Origin: Pseudomonas sp. RIT-PI-S
GTDB taxonomy: Bacteria; Pseudomonadota; Gammaproteobacteria; Pseudomonadales; Pseudomonadaceae
Reading direction: 5' to 3'
Assembly: GCF_025642975.1 (NCBI RefSeq)
Contig: NZ_JANZKJ010000005.1
Location: forward strand, 62,001 to 126,000
Length of the DNA: 64,000 nt
Every line of letters starts with the position of its first letter. Within the stretch, counting starts at the first letter, position 1. Shown piece by piece: positions 8,202 through 18,526 of the stretch. The notes under the pieces are model-generated. The model was given only the letters and a program-made list of their open reading frames with translations, searched no databases and had not been told where the DNA came from. The translations under genes were made by a program, and so were the position numbers.

Positions 8202-10411
8202 CGTTCAGATGATGCCAGCCCAGCCACCCTCCCCCTGGCCGCGTGCAACTTCTTATAACTCTCGATCAACCGCAGATGCCTATCCAGCCCCTCGAGCTTC
8301 ATGCTGGTGGGGGTCAGGCCGTGGAAGCGTACGCTGCCGTCCAGCGAGCCCAGCGCCGCATCCATGCGTGCGTCGCCGAACATCCGGCGGAAATTGGCCT
8401 CGTAGTCGGCGATATCCAACTCGTCGTCCAGCTTCACTTCCAGCACCACGTTCAACGCCTGGTAGAACAGCCCGCGCTCGACGGTGTTGTCGTTGAACTG
8501 CAGGAAGGTTTCCACCAGTTCTTTGGCGTCCTCGAAGCGCTTCAAGGCCAGCTGGATCAGCAGTTTGAGTTCAAGCAGGGTCAACTGGCCCCAGACGGTG
8601 TTGTCGTCGAACTCCACCCCGATCAGCGTGGTGATGGTGGTGTAGTCATCCACGTCGCAGTTTTCCAGGCGCTTGAGCAAGGCCTTGAGGCGTGCATCGT
8701 TAAGGCTGTGCAGGGTCAGGATGTCTTCGCGGAACCGCAACGCCTTGTTGGTGTTGTCCCAGATGAGGTCTTCCACCGGGTAGATTTCCGAATAACCCGG
8801 CACCAGGATGCGGCAGGCGGTGGCGCCCAGGTGCTCGTACACCGCCATGTACACTTCATGGCCCAGGCTTTCGAGGATGCCGAACAGGGCGGCGGCTTCC
8901 TCTGCGTTGGAATCTTCGCCGTGGCTGGAGAAGTCCCACTCCACGAACTCGAAATCGGCCTTGGCGCTGAAGAAACGCCACGACACGACCCCGCTGGAGT
9001 CGATGAAGTGCTCCACGAAGTTGTTCGGCTCGGTCAGCGCGTGGCTTTCGAAGGTGGGCTGAGGCAGGTCGTTCAGGCCTTCGAAACTGCGGCCTTGCAG
9101 CAGCTCGGTCAGGCTGCGCTCCAGCGCCACTTCAAGGCTCGGGTGCGCGCCGAAGGACGCGAACACGCCGCCGGTGCGCGGGTTCATCAGGGTCACGCAC
9201 ATCACCGGGAACTCGCCGCCCAGGGACGCGTCCTTCACCAGCACTGGGAAGCCCTGCGCTTCGAGCCCTTGAATGCCAGCGAGGATGCCGGGGTATTTCG
9301 CCAGCACCGCCTGTGGCACGTCCGGCAGGCAGAGTTCGCCTTCGAGGATCTCGCGTTTCACCGCCCGCTCGAAGATTTCCGACAAGCACTGCACCTGCGC
9401 CTCGGCGAGCGTATTGCCGGCGCTCATGCCATTGCTCAGGTACAGGTTCTCGATCAGGTTGGAAGGGAAATACACCACCTCGCCGTCGGATTGGCGCACG
9501 AATGGCAACGAGCAAATGCCCCGCTGCACGTTACCGGAGTTGGTGTCGTACAGGTGGGAGCCACGCAGTTCCTCATCCGGGTTGTAGATGCCCAGGCAGT
9601 GGGCATCGAGTATCTCGGCGGGCAAGGCGTCTCTCGGGCCCGGCTTGAACCAGCGTTCATCCGGGTAATGCACGAAGTCGGCATTGGCGAGTTCTTCGCC
9701 CCAGTACTGGTCGTTATAGAAGAAGTTGCAGTTCAAGCGCTCGATGAACTCGCCCAAGGCCGAGGCCAGCGCGCTTTCCTTGGTCGAGCCCTTGCCGTTG
9801 GTGAAGCACATCGGCGACTGCGCGTCGCGTACATGCAGCGACCACACATTGGGCACGATATTGCGCCACGACGCGATTTCGATCTTCATGCCCAGGCCCG
9901 CCAGGATCTGCGACATGTTGGCGATGGTCTGTTCCAGGGGCAGGTCCTTGCCCGGGATATAAGTGCTGGCGCCGGCGTCCGTGTCGAGCATCAACAGTGC
10001 CTGGGCGTCGGCATCGAGGTTTTCCACCTCCTCGATCACGAACTCGGGCCCGGTTTGCACGACCTTCTTCACCGTGCAACGGTCGATGGAGCGCAAGATG
10101 CCTTGGCGGTCTTTTTCCGAGATGTCCGCGGGCAACTCCACCTGGATCTTGAAGATCTGGTTGTAACGGTTTTCCGGGTCCACGATGTTGTTCTGCGACA
10201 GCCGAATGTGCTCGGTGGGGATATCGCGGGTCTGGCAGTACAGCTTCACGAAGTACGCCGCGCACAGCGCCGAAGACGCCAGGAAATAATCGAAGGGGCC
10301 CGGGGCGGAGCCGTCGCCCTTGTAGCGGATAGGCTGATCGGCGATGACGGTGAAGTCATCGAACTTGGCTTCCAGGCGAAGGTTATCGAGGAAGTTAACT
10401 TTTATTTCCAT
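8198..10411 (-). CDS. ycaO: OsmC domain/YcaO domain fusion protein
   Basis: 737 residues. The N-terminal ~140 residues resemble OsmC (FDYFLASSALCAAYFVKLYC). From ~residue 150 (TYIPGKDLPLEQTIANM, then PNVWSLHVRD) the protein follows E. coli YcaO closely, including CFTNGKGSTKESALASALGE and FIERLNCNFFYND, where ATP-binding residues of the YcaO fold lie. The C-terminus carries helical repeats as in E. coli YcaO. YcaO assists RimO in beta-methylthiolation of ribosomal protein S12. This fusion is common in Pseudomonas. It is not next to a precursor peptide, so a RiPP role is unlikely. Confidence 0.85.
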   Translation of the reverse strand: MEIKVNFLDNLRLEAKFDDFTVIADQPIRYKGDGSAPGPFDYFLASSALCAAYFVKLYCQTRDIPTEHIRLSQNNIVDPENRYNQIFKIQVELPADISEKDRQGILRSIDRCTVKKVVQTGPEFVIEEVENLDADAQALLMLDTDAGASTYIPGKDLPLEQTIANMSQILAGLGMKIEIASWRNIVPNVWSLHVRDAQSPMCFTNGKGSTKESALASALGEFIERLNCNFFYNDQYWGEELANADFVHYPDERWFKPGPRDALPAEILDAHCLGIYNPDEELRGSHLYDTNSGNVQRGICSLPFVRQSDGEVVYFPSNLIENLYLSNGMSAGNTLAEAQVQCLSEIFERAVKREILEGELCLPDVPQAVLAKYPGILAGIQGLEAQGFPVLVKDASLGGEFPVMCVTLMNPRTGGVFASFGAHPSLEVALERSLTELLQGRSFEGLNDLPQPTFESHALTEPNNFVEHFIDSSGVVSWRFFSAKADFEFVEWDFSSHGEDSNAEEAAALFGILESLGHEVYMAVYEHLGATACRILVPGYSEIYPVEDLIWDNTNKALRFREDILTLHSLNDARLKALLKRLENCDVDDYTTITTLIGVEFDDNTVWGQLTLLELKLLIQLALKRFEDAKELVETFLQFNDNTVERGLFYQALNVVLEVKLDDELDIADYEANFRRMFGDARMDAALGSLDGSVRFHGLTPTSMKLEGLDRHLRLIESYKKLHAARGRVAGLASSER

Positions 10412-10609
10412 GCGGGGTTACCACGAAAAGGGTCAAGAGCTTGCCGGCCATTATCCATCATCTGCGCAGAACGCGGACGGGCATTTGCCTGAGGGTGACC
10501 GAAGCGATCATTCGCGTTGAACGTCAGTCATAAGTGAGGATGATCCACGGCACTCATGCGCCTGCCCGAACTCCATCCCACACTCCGCTTGTCATTCCGA
10601 GGCTTTCCC

Positions 10610-11623
10610 ATGACTGCTGCCAAGATTCCCCCCCAGATGACCGCCATTGAGATCCGCCAGCCGGGCGGGCCGGAGGCATTGACCGCGACCCAGCGCCCTA
10701 CCCCTCAACCGGGCGCGCGGGAGGTGCTGATCCATGTACGCGCCGCCGGCGTGAATGGCCCGGACGTGCTTCAGCGCAAGGGCCTGTACGACCCGCCGCC
10801 GGGCGCTTCGGACATCCCCGGGCTGGAGATCGCCGGCGAGGTGGTCGCCGTGGGCACACAGGTGAGTGAATTCACCATTGGCGATAGCGTCATGGCACTG
10901 GTGCCGGGCGGCGGTTACGCCGAATACGCCGTGGCCGACGAGCGCACTACCCTGCACGTGCCGGAGGGCCTGAGCCTGGTGGAAGCCGCCGCGGTGCCGG
11001 AATCCTTCATGACGGTATGGGCCAACCTGTTCCAGCGCGGGCAGTTCAAGGCAGGCGAAACGGTGCTGATTCACGGTGGCGCTTCGGGGATCGGTACCAG
11101 TGCGACGATGCTCGCCAAAGCGTTCGGCGCCTCGACGATCTTCACCACAGTCAAGAACGAGCAGCAGCAAGCCGCCAGCAAGCGCCTCGGGGCGGACCAC
11201 GCCATCAACTACACCGAGCAGGATTTCGTTGCCGAAGTGATGCGGCTGACCGATAAGCGCGGCGTGGACGTGGTGGTCGACATCATCGCCGGGGACTACG
11301 TCGCTCGTAACTTCCAAGCCGCCGCCATGAATGGCCGCATCGTGCAGATCGGCGTGGCCAAGGGGCCTGCGACCAACGTCGACCTGTTCCCGATGTTGGC
11401 CAAGCGCCTGACGCACATTGGCTCGACCCTGCGCTCGCGCAGCCACGACGAGAAAAAGCTCATCATCGACGAGCTCGAAGCCCAGGTTTGGCCGCACATC
11501 CGCAAGGGTGAGGTGAAGCCGCTGATCTTCAAGACCTTCGACCTGAAAAACGCGCGGGCCGCCCATGAATTGATGGACTCGCGCGGGCATATCGGCAAGA
11601 TCGTGCTGGTGAACGAGGCCTGA
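10610..11623 (+). CDS. NADPH:quinone oxidoreductase, zinc-independent MDR family
   Basis: From MTAAKIPPQMTAIEIRQ (start chosen over an upstream in-frame ATG at 10556, because homologous proteins begin here and CGAGG lies before it) the protein is 337 residues. It is a medium-chain dehydrogenase/reductase: a GroES-like N-terminal domain (GVNGPDVLQRKGLYDPPPGA), then a Rossmann domain with IHGGASGIGTSATMLAKAFG. It lacks zinc ligands and resembles the PIG3/TP53I3 quinone reductase group. Divergent from the OsmC-YcaO gene. Confidence 0.85.
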   Translation: MTAAKIPPQMTAIEIRQPGGPEALTATQRPTPQPGAREVLIHVRAAGVNGPDVLQRKGLYDPPPGASDIPGLEIAGEVVAVGTQVSEFTIGDSVMALVPGGGYAEYAVADERTTLHVPEGLSLVEAAAVPESFMTVWANLFQRGQFKAGETVLIHGGASGIGTSATMLAKAFGASTIFTTVKNEQQQAASKRLGADHAINYTEQDFVAEVMRLTDKRGVDVVVDIIAGDYVARNFQAAAMNGRIVQIGVAKGPATNVDLFPMLAKRLTHIGSTLRSRSHDEKKLIIDELEAQVWPHIRKGEVKPLIFKTFDLKNARAAHELMDSRGHIGKIVLVNEA

Positions 11624-11770
11624 CGGGTGGGCCGGCTCGCCACCAACGGTGGCGGGCCGCCTGGCTGCGGGCTCGATCTTGCGATTGCGCCACCGCTATC
11701 ACTCGAGATTTTCCGAAGGCGGCAGATAACCTGTCGTAGCCCCTCCGACCTCTTCGGGAATGCCCCTTCG

Positions 11771-13399
11771 ATGAATCTCCGCTCATTACGCATCGCTCCT
11801 CGTGCCGCATTGTGCTTTGGCACCATTACGTTGTTCCTGATGCTGCTGGGCGCGTTTGCCTTCGAGCAGATCAAGGAGCTGCGCTCGACCGAACAAACGA
11901 TGGAATCCGACTGGCTGGCCAGCATCCAGACGGCGGACGATATTCAAGTAGCGCTGCTGCACACCCGCCTCGAAAGCCTCAGGCTGCTGGCCAGCAATGA
12001 CCCGGCGGCGGAGAGCACGGCGATCCAGCAGATCCAGCTCAACCGCGACCTGATGAATGACCGCACCACCTTCTACCGCGATCATTTGATTTCCAATGAA
12101 GCCGAACGCGCCGGCTTCGAGCACGCCGCGCAGTTGATGAAGGCGTACCTGGATGGGCTGGACCACGTGGTGGCCCTGGCGCAAACCAGCCGCGACCAGG
12201 CCATCGCCCTGGCCAACAGCGACCAGCGCCAGCGCGCTCAGGCTTACCAGGAGACGCTCAGTGCCCTGCGCGAAGCCAATGCCAACGGTGCCAAGCAAGC
12301 TGGCCAGTACGCCGCGGGCATCTACCAACACAGCATCCAGGTGATGCTGATGATCATGCTGTTGGCCGTGGCCAGTACCCTGGTTCTGGCCTGGCGCCTG
12401 ACCCGCAGCCTGTCCCAACCGATCAACGCCTCGCTGAAGGTGGCCAACGCCATCGCCACCGGAGAGTTGACCGCAACTATCGACCAGGCAGGTGCCGACG
12501 AAGCGGCCGGCCTGATGCGCGCACTGGCACAGATGCAAGGCAACCTCAAAGACACCCTCCACGGGATTTCCAGTTCTTCGGCCCGCCTGAACGCCGCGGC
12601 CGGAACCATGAACGGCGTGACTCACCAGACCAGCCAGACGCTTTCCCGGCAGAACGCCGAGATCGATCAGGCAGCCACGGCGGTTACCCAGATGAGCGCC
12701 GCGGTCGAAGAAGTGGCGCGCAACGCGGCCTCGACCTCCGAATCCGCGCGGCAGTCCTGCAGTGCGGCGGTCGCCGGTAACGAAGAGGTGAAAAAGACCC
12801 TCGGCGCCATGCAGCGGCTGACTCAACAGGTACAGAAAACCTCGACGCAGGTCGAAGGCCTGGCCAGCCAGGCCCAGGGCATCAGCAAGGTCCTCGGGGT
12901 AATCGGCGCCATCGCCGAGCAAACCAACTTGCTGGCGCTCAACGCCGCTATCGAGGCGGCCCGTGCGGGTGAGCAAGGCCGGGGCTTCGCGGTGGTGGCG
13001 GATGAGGTGCGGGCGCTGGCGCATCGTACCCAGGCGTCGACGCGGGAAATCGAACAGATGATCGGTGCCATCCAGGCGGGCTCGTCCGATGCGGTCGGGG
13101 CCATGCAGGACAGCACGGCACAGGTCCATGAAACCTTTGAGATCGCACAAGCCGCGGGCACCGCGCTCAACGATATCCTGCAGGCGGTGAAGTTGATCGA
13201 AGACCGCAACTCGCAGATCGCCGCGGCCTCCGAGCAGCAGGCCCATGTGTCCCGCGAAGTCGACCGCAACCTGGTGAGCATCCGCGACCTGTCGCTGGCA
13301 ACCGAAAGCGGCAACAAACAAACGGTGGACGCCGGCCAGCAACTTTCCAGCCTCGCTGGCGAGCTGGAAACCCTGGTGCGGCGCTTCAAGTTTGCGTAG
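11771..13399 (+). CDS. methyl-accepting chemotaxis protein
   Basis: From [16 protein letters not shown] the protein is 542 residues. It has a transmembrane helix (residues ~11-30), a periplasmic four-helix-bundle sensor of ~150 residues, a second transmembrane helix ([18 protein letters not shown]) and a HAMP domain ([20 protein letters not shown]). A cytoplasmic signalling domain follows, with the hairpin tip [20 protein letters not shown] then [15 protein letters not shown]. The C-terminus has no pentapeptide tether. The ligand is unknown; 4HB sensors in Pseudomonas often bind organic acids or amino acids. Confidence 0.9.
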   Translation: MNLRSLRIAPRAALCFGTITLFLMLLGAFAFEQIKELRSTEQTMESDWLASIQTADDIQVALLHTRLESLRLLASNDPAAESTAIQQIQLNRDLMNDRTTFYRDHLISNEAERAGFEHAAQLMKAYLDGLDHVVALAQTSRDQAIALANSDQRQRAQAYQETLSALREANANGAKQAGQYAAGIYQHSIQVMLMIMLLAVASTLVLAWRLTRSLSQPINASLKVANAIATGELTATIDQAGADEAAGLMRALAQMQGNLKDTLHGISSSSARLNAAAGTMNGVTHQTSQTLSRQNAEIDQAATAVTQMSAAVEEVARNAASTSESARQSCSAAVAGNEEVKKTLGAMQRLTQQVQKTSTQVEGLASQAQGISKVLGVIGAIAEQTNLLALNAAIEAARAGEQGRGFAVVADEVRALAHRTQASTREIEQMIGAIQAGSSDAVGAMQDSTAQVHETFEIAQAAGTALNDILQAVKLIEDRNSQIAAASEQQAHVSREVDRNLVSIRDLSLATESGNKQTVDAGQQLSSLAGELETLVRRFKFA

Positions 13400-13401
13400 C
13401 G

Positions 13402-13426
13402 GCGCCGCTCCTTGGTAGGGCGGCGC
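13402..13426. terminator. GC-rich hairpin between convergent genes
   Basis: GCGCCGC-N11-GCGGCGC forms a 7-bp perfect stem between the ends of the chemoreceptor gene and the convergent glxK gene. There is no clear U tract on either strand, so it may be a shared terminator or only an mRNA end-protecting structure. Confidence 0.4.
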
Positions 13427-13456
13427 GGTCAAGCAAGGGGCGCTAGCCCGCTCTCT

Positions 13457-14602
13457 TCAGCGGGTGCGCCCTGCCGCTGCCCGCCACAGCCGGGCAATGT
13501 CCGCCGCCCGCGCACGCAGCAACCCGGCGGCCTCGCCGCAAGCCTGCTCCAGGCTCAGCGGGCCCGACGGCAAGGCGAACGCCGCATCCACGCCGTGGGC
13601 ATACATCTGCTCGTAGCCCTCGCCCAAGGTGCCGGCGATGACCACCACCGGCACCTGATGCCGTTGGGCAATGCGGGCCACGCCGAAGGGGGTTTTACCG
13701 CGCAGGGTCTGGGCGTCGAAACGGCCCTCGCCGGTGATCACCAAATCGGCACCCTGCACGGCGCGGTCAAGGCCAACCAACTCCGCGACCACCTCTACCC
13801 CCGGCCGGAACTGCGCCGCCAGAAACGCCTTGGCGGCAAAGCCCAGGCCGCCTGCCGCGCCGCTGCCGGGCTCGTCCCGCACATCCCGGGGAAGAACACT
13901 AGCGCAGTGCTCGGCGAAGTGCCCCAGGGCGGCATCGAGCTGGGCGACCTGCGTAGGGGTCGCCCCTTTCTGCGGGCCGAAAATGGCTGAGGCGCCGTGG
14001 GGCCCGCACAGCGGATTATTCACGTCCGCGGCGATCTCGAAACGCACCTGGGCCAGGCGAGGGTCCATGTGCGTGAGGTCGATGCGCGCCAAATCCGCCA
14101 ACGCCAAGCCGCCCCGGGCCAACGGCTCCCCCTGGGCGTCCAGCAAGCGTACCCCCAGCGCCTGCATGGCCCCGGCGCCGCCGTCATTGGTAGCGCTGCC
14201 GCCGATGGCCAGGATGATCCGCCGCGCCCCGGCATCCAGGGCTGCGCGGATCAATTCCCCGGTGCCGAAGGTGCTGCTCGCGCAGGCGTCGCGGCGGCCT
14301 GGGGCGACCAGCTGCAAGCCGCTGGCCTCGGCCATTTCGATGATCGCGGTGTGGCTTTCGGCCAACCAGCCCCAGCGTGCCTCCACCGAGCTGCCCAGCG
14401 GCCCCTGCACGCGATGGCTGCGCACTGTGCCTTGGCAAGCGGCCAATACGGCGTCTACCGTCCCCTCCCCGCCGTCTGCCATCGGGCACTGGAGCAACCG
14501 CGCATCCGGCCAAACCTGCGCCAGGCCTTGGGCGATCGCCGCGGCGGCTGCGGCGGCGCTCAGGCTGTCCTTGAAGGAGTCTGGTGCGATAACGATGTTC
14601 AT
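13457..14602 (-). CDS. glxK: glycerate 2-kinase
   Basis: 381 residues from MNIVIAPDSFKDSLSA, the classic opening of the GlxK/GarK family. Other family motifs are CPMADGGEGTVDAVLA, GSATNDGGAGAMQALG, and a C-terminal LVITGEGRFDAQTLRGK. It phosphorylates D-glycerate with ATP to 2-phosphoglycerate, the last step feeding glyoxylate, tartronate or hydroxypyruvate carbon into glycolysis. A CdaR-type regulator follows upstream on the same strand, and a transporter and Hyi gene are nearby, forming a glycerate-utilisation block. Confidence 0.93.
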   Translation of the reverse strand: MNIVIAPDSFKDSLSAAAAAAAIAQGLAQVWPDARLLQCPMADGGEGTVDAVLAACQGTVRSHRVQGPLGSSVEARWGWLAESHTAIIEMAEASGLQLVAPGRRDACASSTFGTGELIRAALDAGARRIILAIGGSATNDGGAGAMQALGVRLLDAQGEPLARGGLALADLARIDLTHMDPRLAQVRFEIAADVNNPLCGPHGASAIFGPQKGATPTQVAQLDAALGHFAEHCASVLPRDVRDEPGSGAAGGLGFAAKAFLAAQFRPGVEVVAELVGLDRAVQGADLVITGEGRFDAQTLRGKTPFGVARIAQRHQVPVVVIAGTLGEGYEQMYAHGVDAAFALPSGPLSLEQACGEAAGLLRARAADIARLWRAAAGRTR

Positions 14603-14699
14603 GGGCGTTCTCCGGTTTTTATGGTGCCCATGCTGCCAGCTGGTCGCGGCAATGACGCCTGTCCGATGCACAAGCGTGAGTGGGGTTCGTTGGTCATTT

Positions 14700-15800
14700 C
14701 TACAAAACGCCGGGCAATAGCTGCACGCCCAGGTACAGCGCGAGCATGCCGTCGAGGGTCAGCGGGTCCACCGCGCTGAGTTCGGCAATGCGCTCCATGC
14801 GATAACGCAGGCTGTTGCGGTGGATGCCCAGGGCATCCGCGCAGGCCTGGCTCTGGCCATCATGCGCGCACCAACTGCGCAGGGTAGCCAGCAGTTGGCC
14901 GTTGCTGTCCTTGGCCAACACCCGGCGTAATGGGTCGAGCAGTTCCTCGACGGCGTCGTTGTCGCGGTGGGGCCACAGCAGCACCGGCAAGCGATAGCGC
15001 GTAAGGCTCAGCAGGCGCGTGTGCGGCAGCACTTCGCGGCCATAGGCAAGCAGGTCCCCTACCCTGCGATAACCCCGGCGCAGCCCCGCCAGCCCGTGGG
15101 CAGGCACGCCTACCGCAACCCGCAGAACGTTCCAGCTGAGGGCCTCGAGCTTGTCCAACAGGCGCGGGTCGTCCACGGTGCTGGACGCGGGCCGGCACCA
15201 CAGCAAGGACATCGGCGCGGAGCTCACGCACCAGCTGTCTGGGTAACGCGCCGTCAACCAGGCGGCCAGGGCATCGGCCGCCTGCCCGGGCCCCAGCTCG
15301 AACAGGTAGGGGATGCGCGGCAGCTGCGGCTTGAGCCCCAGCTGCTGCGCTTCGTCCACCAGGCGCGGCGAATCTCCCTGCTCCGCCAGCAGCAGCGCCA
15401 GCAGGTCAGCGCAGCGCTGGCGCCGCCAGTGCTGCTCGGCCTGCTGGTGGCGCTGGCTCACCAGCATCTCGGCAGTCATGCGCACCAGCTCGGCGTAGGT
15501 GCGCAACTGTGCTGGTTCTCCGGTGATCCCCAGCACGCCGATCAACCGCTGGTCGTGCAACAGCGGCAGGTTGATACCCGGCTGCACGCCTTTGAGGTGC
15601 TTGGCCGTGTGGCCGTCGATCTCCACCACACGGCCGTTGGCGAGTACCAGCTGCGCCCCTTCATGGCGGGTGTTGATGCGCCCAGGCTCGCCACTGCCAA
15701 GGATCAGCCCCTGGCTGTCCATCACGTTGACGTTGTACGGAAGAATGGCCATCGTTCGATCAACGATCTCCTGCGCCAAGTCGTTATCCAGCTCGAACAT
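14700..15800 (-). CDS. cdaR: CdaR-family sugar diacid/glycerate regulator
   Basis: 366 residues. The N-terminal diacid-recognition domain starts with LDNDLAQEIVDRTMAILPYN and VNVMDSQGLILGSG. The central region is GGDEF-like and degenerate as in PucR proteins. The C-terminal helix-turn-helix (ADALGIHRNSLRYRMERI) is of the HTH_30 type. Known members activate glucarate, galactarate and glycerate genes. It sits upstream of glxK and divergent from the MFS gene, which suggests it activates both. Confidence 0.9.
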   Translation of the reverse strand: MFELDNDLAQEIVDRTMAILPYNVNVMDSQGLILGSGEPGRINTRHEGAQLVLANGRVVEIDGHTAKHLKGVQPGINLPLLHDQRLIGVLGITGEPAQLRTYAELVRMTAEMLVSQRHQQAEQHWRRQRCADLLALLLAEQGDSPRLVDEAQQLGLKPQLPRIPYLFELGPGQAADALAAWLTARYPDSWCVSSAPMSLLWCRPASSTVDDPRLLDKLEALSWNVLRVAVGVPAHGLAGLRRGYRRVGDLLAYGREVLPHTRLLSLTRYRLPVLLWPHRDNDAVEELLDPLRRVLAKDSNGQLLATLRSWCAHDGQSQACADALGIHRNSLRYRMERIAELSAVDPLTLDGMLALYLGVQLLPGVL

Positions 15801-15970
15801 GGACCCTAATCCCTTCGAAAACGGCTAGTTGTAAGGTTGTTCAACGGCACAACCGCAATCATTGGCCACTGTGCGCGGGCACAAAGACAGGGCTGCCCCA
15901 ATGGCCGAGACTCAACGGGCGAGCATCGCAACCCTCGCCGCGCCAAAAATCATAATAAAGAGAGAATGCC

Positions 15971-17281
15971 ATGTTACAGAGTGCCGCCGCTCCGCTGGCC
16001 AATGAGAACGGTAAACACGCCGTCTACAAGCGCATCACCCTGCGCCTGATCCCGTTCATTTTCGTGTGTTACCTGTTCAACTACCTGGACCGCGTCAACG
16101 TCGGCTTCGCCAAGCTGCAAATGCTCGACGCCTTGAAGTTCAGCGAGACGGTGTACGGCCTGGGTGCCGGCATTTTCTTTATCGGTTACGTGCTGTGCGG
16201 CGTGCCGAGCAACCTGGCGTTGACCCGCTTCGGGCCGCGGCGCTGGATCGCCCTGATGATGATAGCCTGGGGCACCTTGTCCACCTGCCTGCTGTTCGTG
16301 ACCACGCCCACGCACTTCTACGTGCTGCGGCTGTTCACCGGCGCCGCCGAGGCTGGGTTCTTCCCTGGCGTGGTGCTGTACCTCTCGCAGTGGTTCCCGA
16401 CCTTCCGCCGCGGGCGAATCATGGCGCTGTTCATGTCGGCGATTCCGGTGTCCGGCTTGCTCGGCAGCCCGCTGTCGGGGTGGATCTTGAACCACTTCGC
16501 CGTAGGCCAGGGCGGGCTGGCCGGCTGGCAGTGGATGTTCCTGCTGCAAGGTGTGCCTACGGTCATCCTCGGTGCTCTGGCGTACTTCCTGCTCAGCGAT
16601 AACTTCGCCGCCGCCAAATGGCTCACCGCCCACGAGCGTTCAGTGCTGGAGGCCGACCAGGCCACAGACCTGGCCAACACGCCCAAAACCACCAGCGACT
16701 CCCTGCTACAAGTGTTCAAGAACCCGGCGATCTGGGCCTTCGGCCTGGTCTACTTCTGCATCCAGAGCGGGGTATATGCGATCAACTTCTGGTTGCCCTC
16801 GATCATCAAGAACATGGGCTTCGCGGATAACCTGGTGATCGGCTGGCTGAGCGCGATCCCTTACCTGTTGGCCGCGGTGTTCATGCTGCTGGTGGGCCGC
16901 TCGGCGGACCTGCGCAAGGAGCGCCGCTGGCACCTGGTGGTGCCCATGCTGATGGGCGCCGTTGGGCTGGTGATCGCGGTGAGCTTCGCCAGCACCCCGG
17001 CCATTGCGATCCTCGGCCTGACCATCGCCACCATGGGTGCCCTCACCGGCCTGCCGATGTTCTGGCCGGTGCCCACGGCGCTGCTCAGCGCCAGCGCGGC
17101 GGCCGGTGGCCTGGCGTTGATCAACTCCATGGGGCAGCTGGCAGGCTTTCTCAGCCCGTATATCGTGGGGTTCGTGAAGGACGCCACCGGGTCGACGGAC
17201 ATGGCGCTGTACCTGCTGGCGGGGGTGATCGTGGCGGGTAGCGGGCTGGCCTTGCGCATGACGCGGCGGTTGCGGGTGTAG
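15971..17281 (+). CDS. MFS transporter, anion:cation symporter (ACS) family
   Basis: 436 residues with twelve predicted transmembrane segments. The opening (ITLRLIPFIFVCYLFNYLDR then VNVGFAKLQM) is typical of the ACS group, which includes glucarate, galactonate, tartrate and phthalate carriers. RFFTGAAEAGFFPG-like motif at ~120 (RLFTGAAEAGFFPGVVLYLS) agrees. Neighbours encode glycerate kinase, CdaR and hydroxypyruvate isomerase, so a hydroxy- or sugar-acid substrate (glycerate, tartrate or similar) is inferred. Divergent from cdaR by ~170 bases. AGAGAG precedes the ATG. Confidence 0.88.
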   Translation: MLQSAAAPLANENGKHAVYKRITLRLIPFIFVCYLFNYLDRVNVGFAKLQMLDALKFSETVYGLGAGIFFIGYVLCGVPSNLALTRFGPRRWIALMMIAWGTLSTCLLFVTTPTHFYVLRLFTGAAEAGFFPGVVLYLSQWFPTFRRGRIMALFMSAIPVSGLLGSPLSGWILNHFAVGQGGLAGWQWMFLLQGVPTVILGALAYFLLSDNFAAAKWLTAHERSVLEADQATDLANTPKTTSDSLLQVFKNPAIWAFGLVYFCIQSGVYAINFWLPSIIKNMGFADNLVIGWLSAIPYLLAAVFMLLVGRSADLRKERRWHLVVPMLMGAVGLVIAVSFASTPAIAILGLTIATMGALTGLPMFWPVPTALLSASAAAGGLALINSMGQLAGFLSPYIVGFVKDATGSTDMALYLLAGVIVAGSGLALRMTRRLRV

Positions 17282-17601
17282 TGGCCCGATGGGAGGGAAT
17301 GAGCTCGCCGCCTGGCGCGCTCGGTCGAGCACCACGGTGCCTATCGTCCTCACCGTATGGGTGGTTGCTAGTTGCCATGGGTTAGTCGTTTAAGGGTGCA
17401 CCGAAGCCGTTAAATGCAGTGCACGGTCGGTGTTGCACGCCATCGCACACCCGCTCGCACCCCATGCGAACAATCCTCCGGCGCCTCCAACAAACCGCCA
17501 GGGCCCAGGCGCCCGCGTGCAGCGGCACGCGCCCGGTGTTAACGTCCACCCGTGGCACCGAGCGGTGCTCAGCACTTTCAATCGCCAGGAACAGCACGCC
17601 C
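17282..17601. other. intergenic stretch between MFS gene and hyi
   Basis: I see no gene in this stretch. Frames entering hyi from upstream lack ribosome binding sites and protein-like composition. A promoter for hyi may lie here, but no clear -35/-10 pair stands out. Confidence 0.4.
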
Positions 17602-18405
17602 ATGCCTCGTTTCGCCGCCAACCTCAGCATGCTGTACCCCGAATACGACTTTCTCGAGCGTTTCGCCGCGGCCGCCGCCGATGGCTTCGAAGCCGTGGAG
17701 TACTTGTTCCCTTATGCCTATAGCGCCCGTGAATTGAAGCAGCGCCTGGACGACCACGGCTTGGCGCAGGTGCTGTTCAACGCGCCGCCTGGCGAGCTGG
17801 CCGCGAATGAACGCGGCACGGCCTCGCTGCCTGGGCGTGAGGCGGAATTTCGCGCCGGGTTCGAGCAGGCACTGGACTATGCCGCCGTGCTAGGCAACGA
17901 CCGTATCCATGTGATGGCCGGCCTACTGCCGCCTGGCGCAGACCGCGCCCGTCATCACGCCACCTACCTGGAAAACCTCGGTTTCGCCGCCGCGGCCGCC
18001 GCCAAGGCGGGCGTTACCGTGTTGATCGAGCCCATCAACACCCGGGACATCCCGGGCTTTTTCCTCAACCATCAGGCACAGGCCCAAGCGGTGTGCAACG
18101 AGGTGGGCCAGCCCAATCTCAAGGTCCAGTTCGACATTTACCACTGTCAGATCATGGAGGGCGACGTCGCGACCACGCTGCGCCGCGGCTTCACCGATGT
18201 GGGCCACATCCAGATTGCGGGCGTGCCTGACCGGCAGGAACCGGACGCACAGAACGAAGTGAACTACCCCTTTATGTTTCAGCTCATCGATCAGCTGGGC
18301 TACAGCGGCTGGGTCGGTTGCGAATACCGCCCTCGCGGCAACACCAGCGAGGGCTTGCAGTGGTTGCGCGGCTGGCAGGCCCTGGCCCGCGGCCCTGGGC
18401 GTTAA
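17602..18405 (+). CDS. hyi: hydroxypyruvate isomerase family protein
   Basis: 267 residues from [20 protein letters not shown]. It has the xylose-isomerase-like TIM barrel motifs of Hyi/Otn[38 protein letters not shown] and [17 protein letters not shown], with metal-binding Glu, Asp, His and Glu in these segments. Hyi interconverts hydroxypyruvate and tartronate semialdehyde; OtnI acts on 2-oxo-tetronates. With glxK nearby the product would be routed to glycerate. No gcl or tartronate-semialdehyde reductase gene lies in the window. Confidence 0.87.
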   Translation: MPRFAANLSMLYPEYDFLERFAAAAADGFEAVEYLFPYAYSARELKQRLDDHGLAQVLFNAPPGELAANERGTASLPGREAEFRAGFEQALDYAAVLGNDRIHVMAGLLPPGADRARHHATYLENLGFAAAAAAKAGVTVLIEPINTRDIPGFFLNHQAQAQAVCNEVGQPNLKVQFDIYHCQIMEGDVATTLRRGFTDVGHIQIAGVPDRQEPDAQNEVNYPFMFQLIDQLGYSGWVGCEYRPRGNTSEGLQWLRGWQALARGPGR

Positions 18406-18526
18406 GCCGCCGCGCCCGGGCCTGTCGGGCAATCGCCAGGCCGCCCCCCTTCGTCGGATAGCGCGTTGATCTTTGCTGCCGCGCCGCCTACAACAATTCG
18501 TTTCTCCCATTGAGCCGGAGTACCGA

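Noticed and set aside
8198..10411. YcaO as part of an azole RiPP pathway linked to the thiazole-forming NRPS
   Set aside because: The protein follows the S12-accessory YcaO type, is 13 kb away on the other side of housekeeping genes, and no precursor peptide or dehydrogenase partner is adjacent. The NRPS has its own Cy and Ox domains.
8243..10492. Plus-strand open frame of 749 codons opposite the YcaO gene
   Set aside because: It is antisense to a clear OsmC-YcaO protein, has a His/Gln/Val-rich shadow composition and no recognisable domain.
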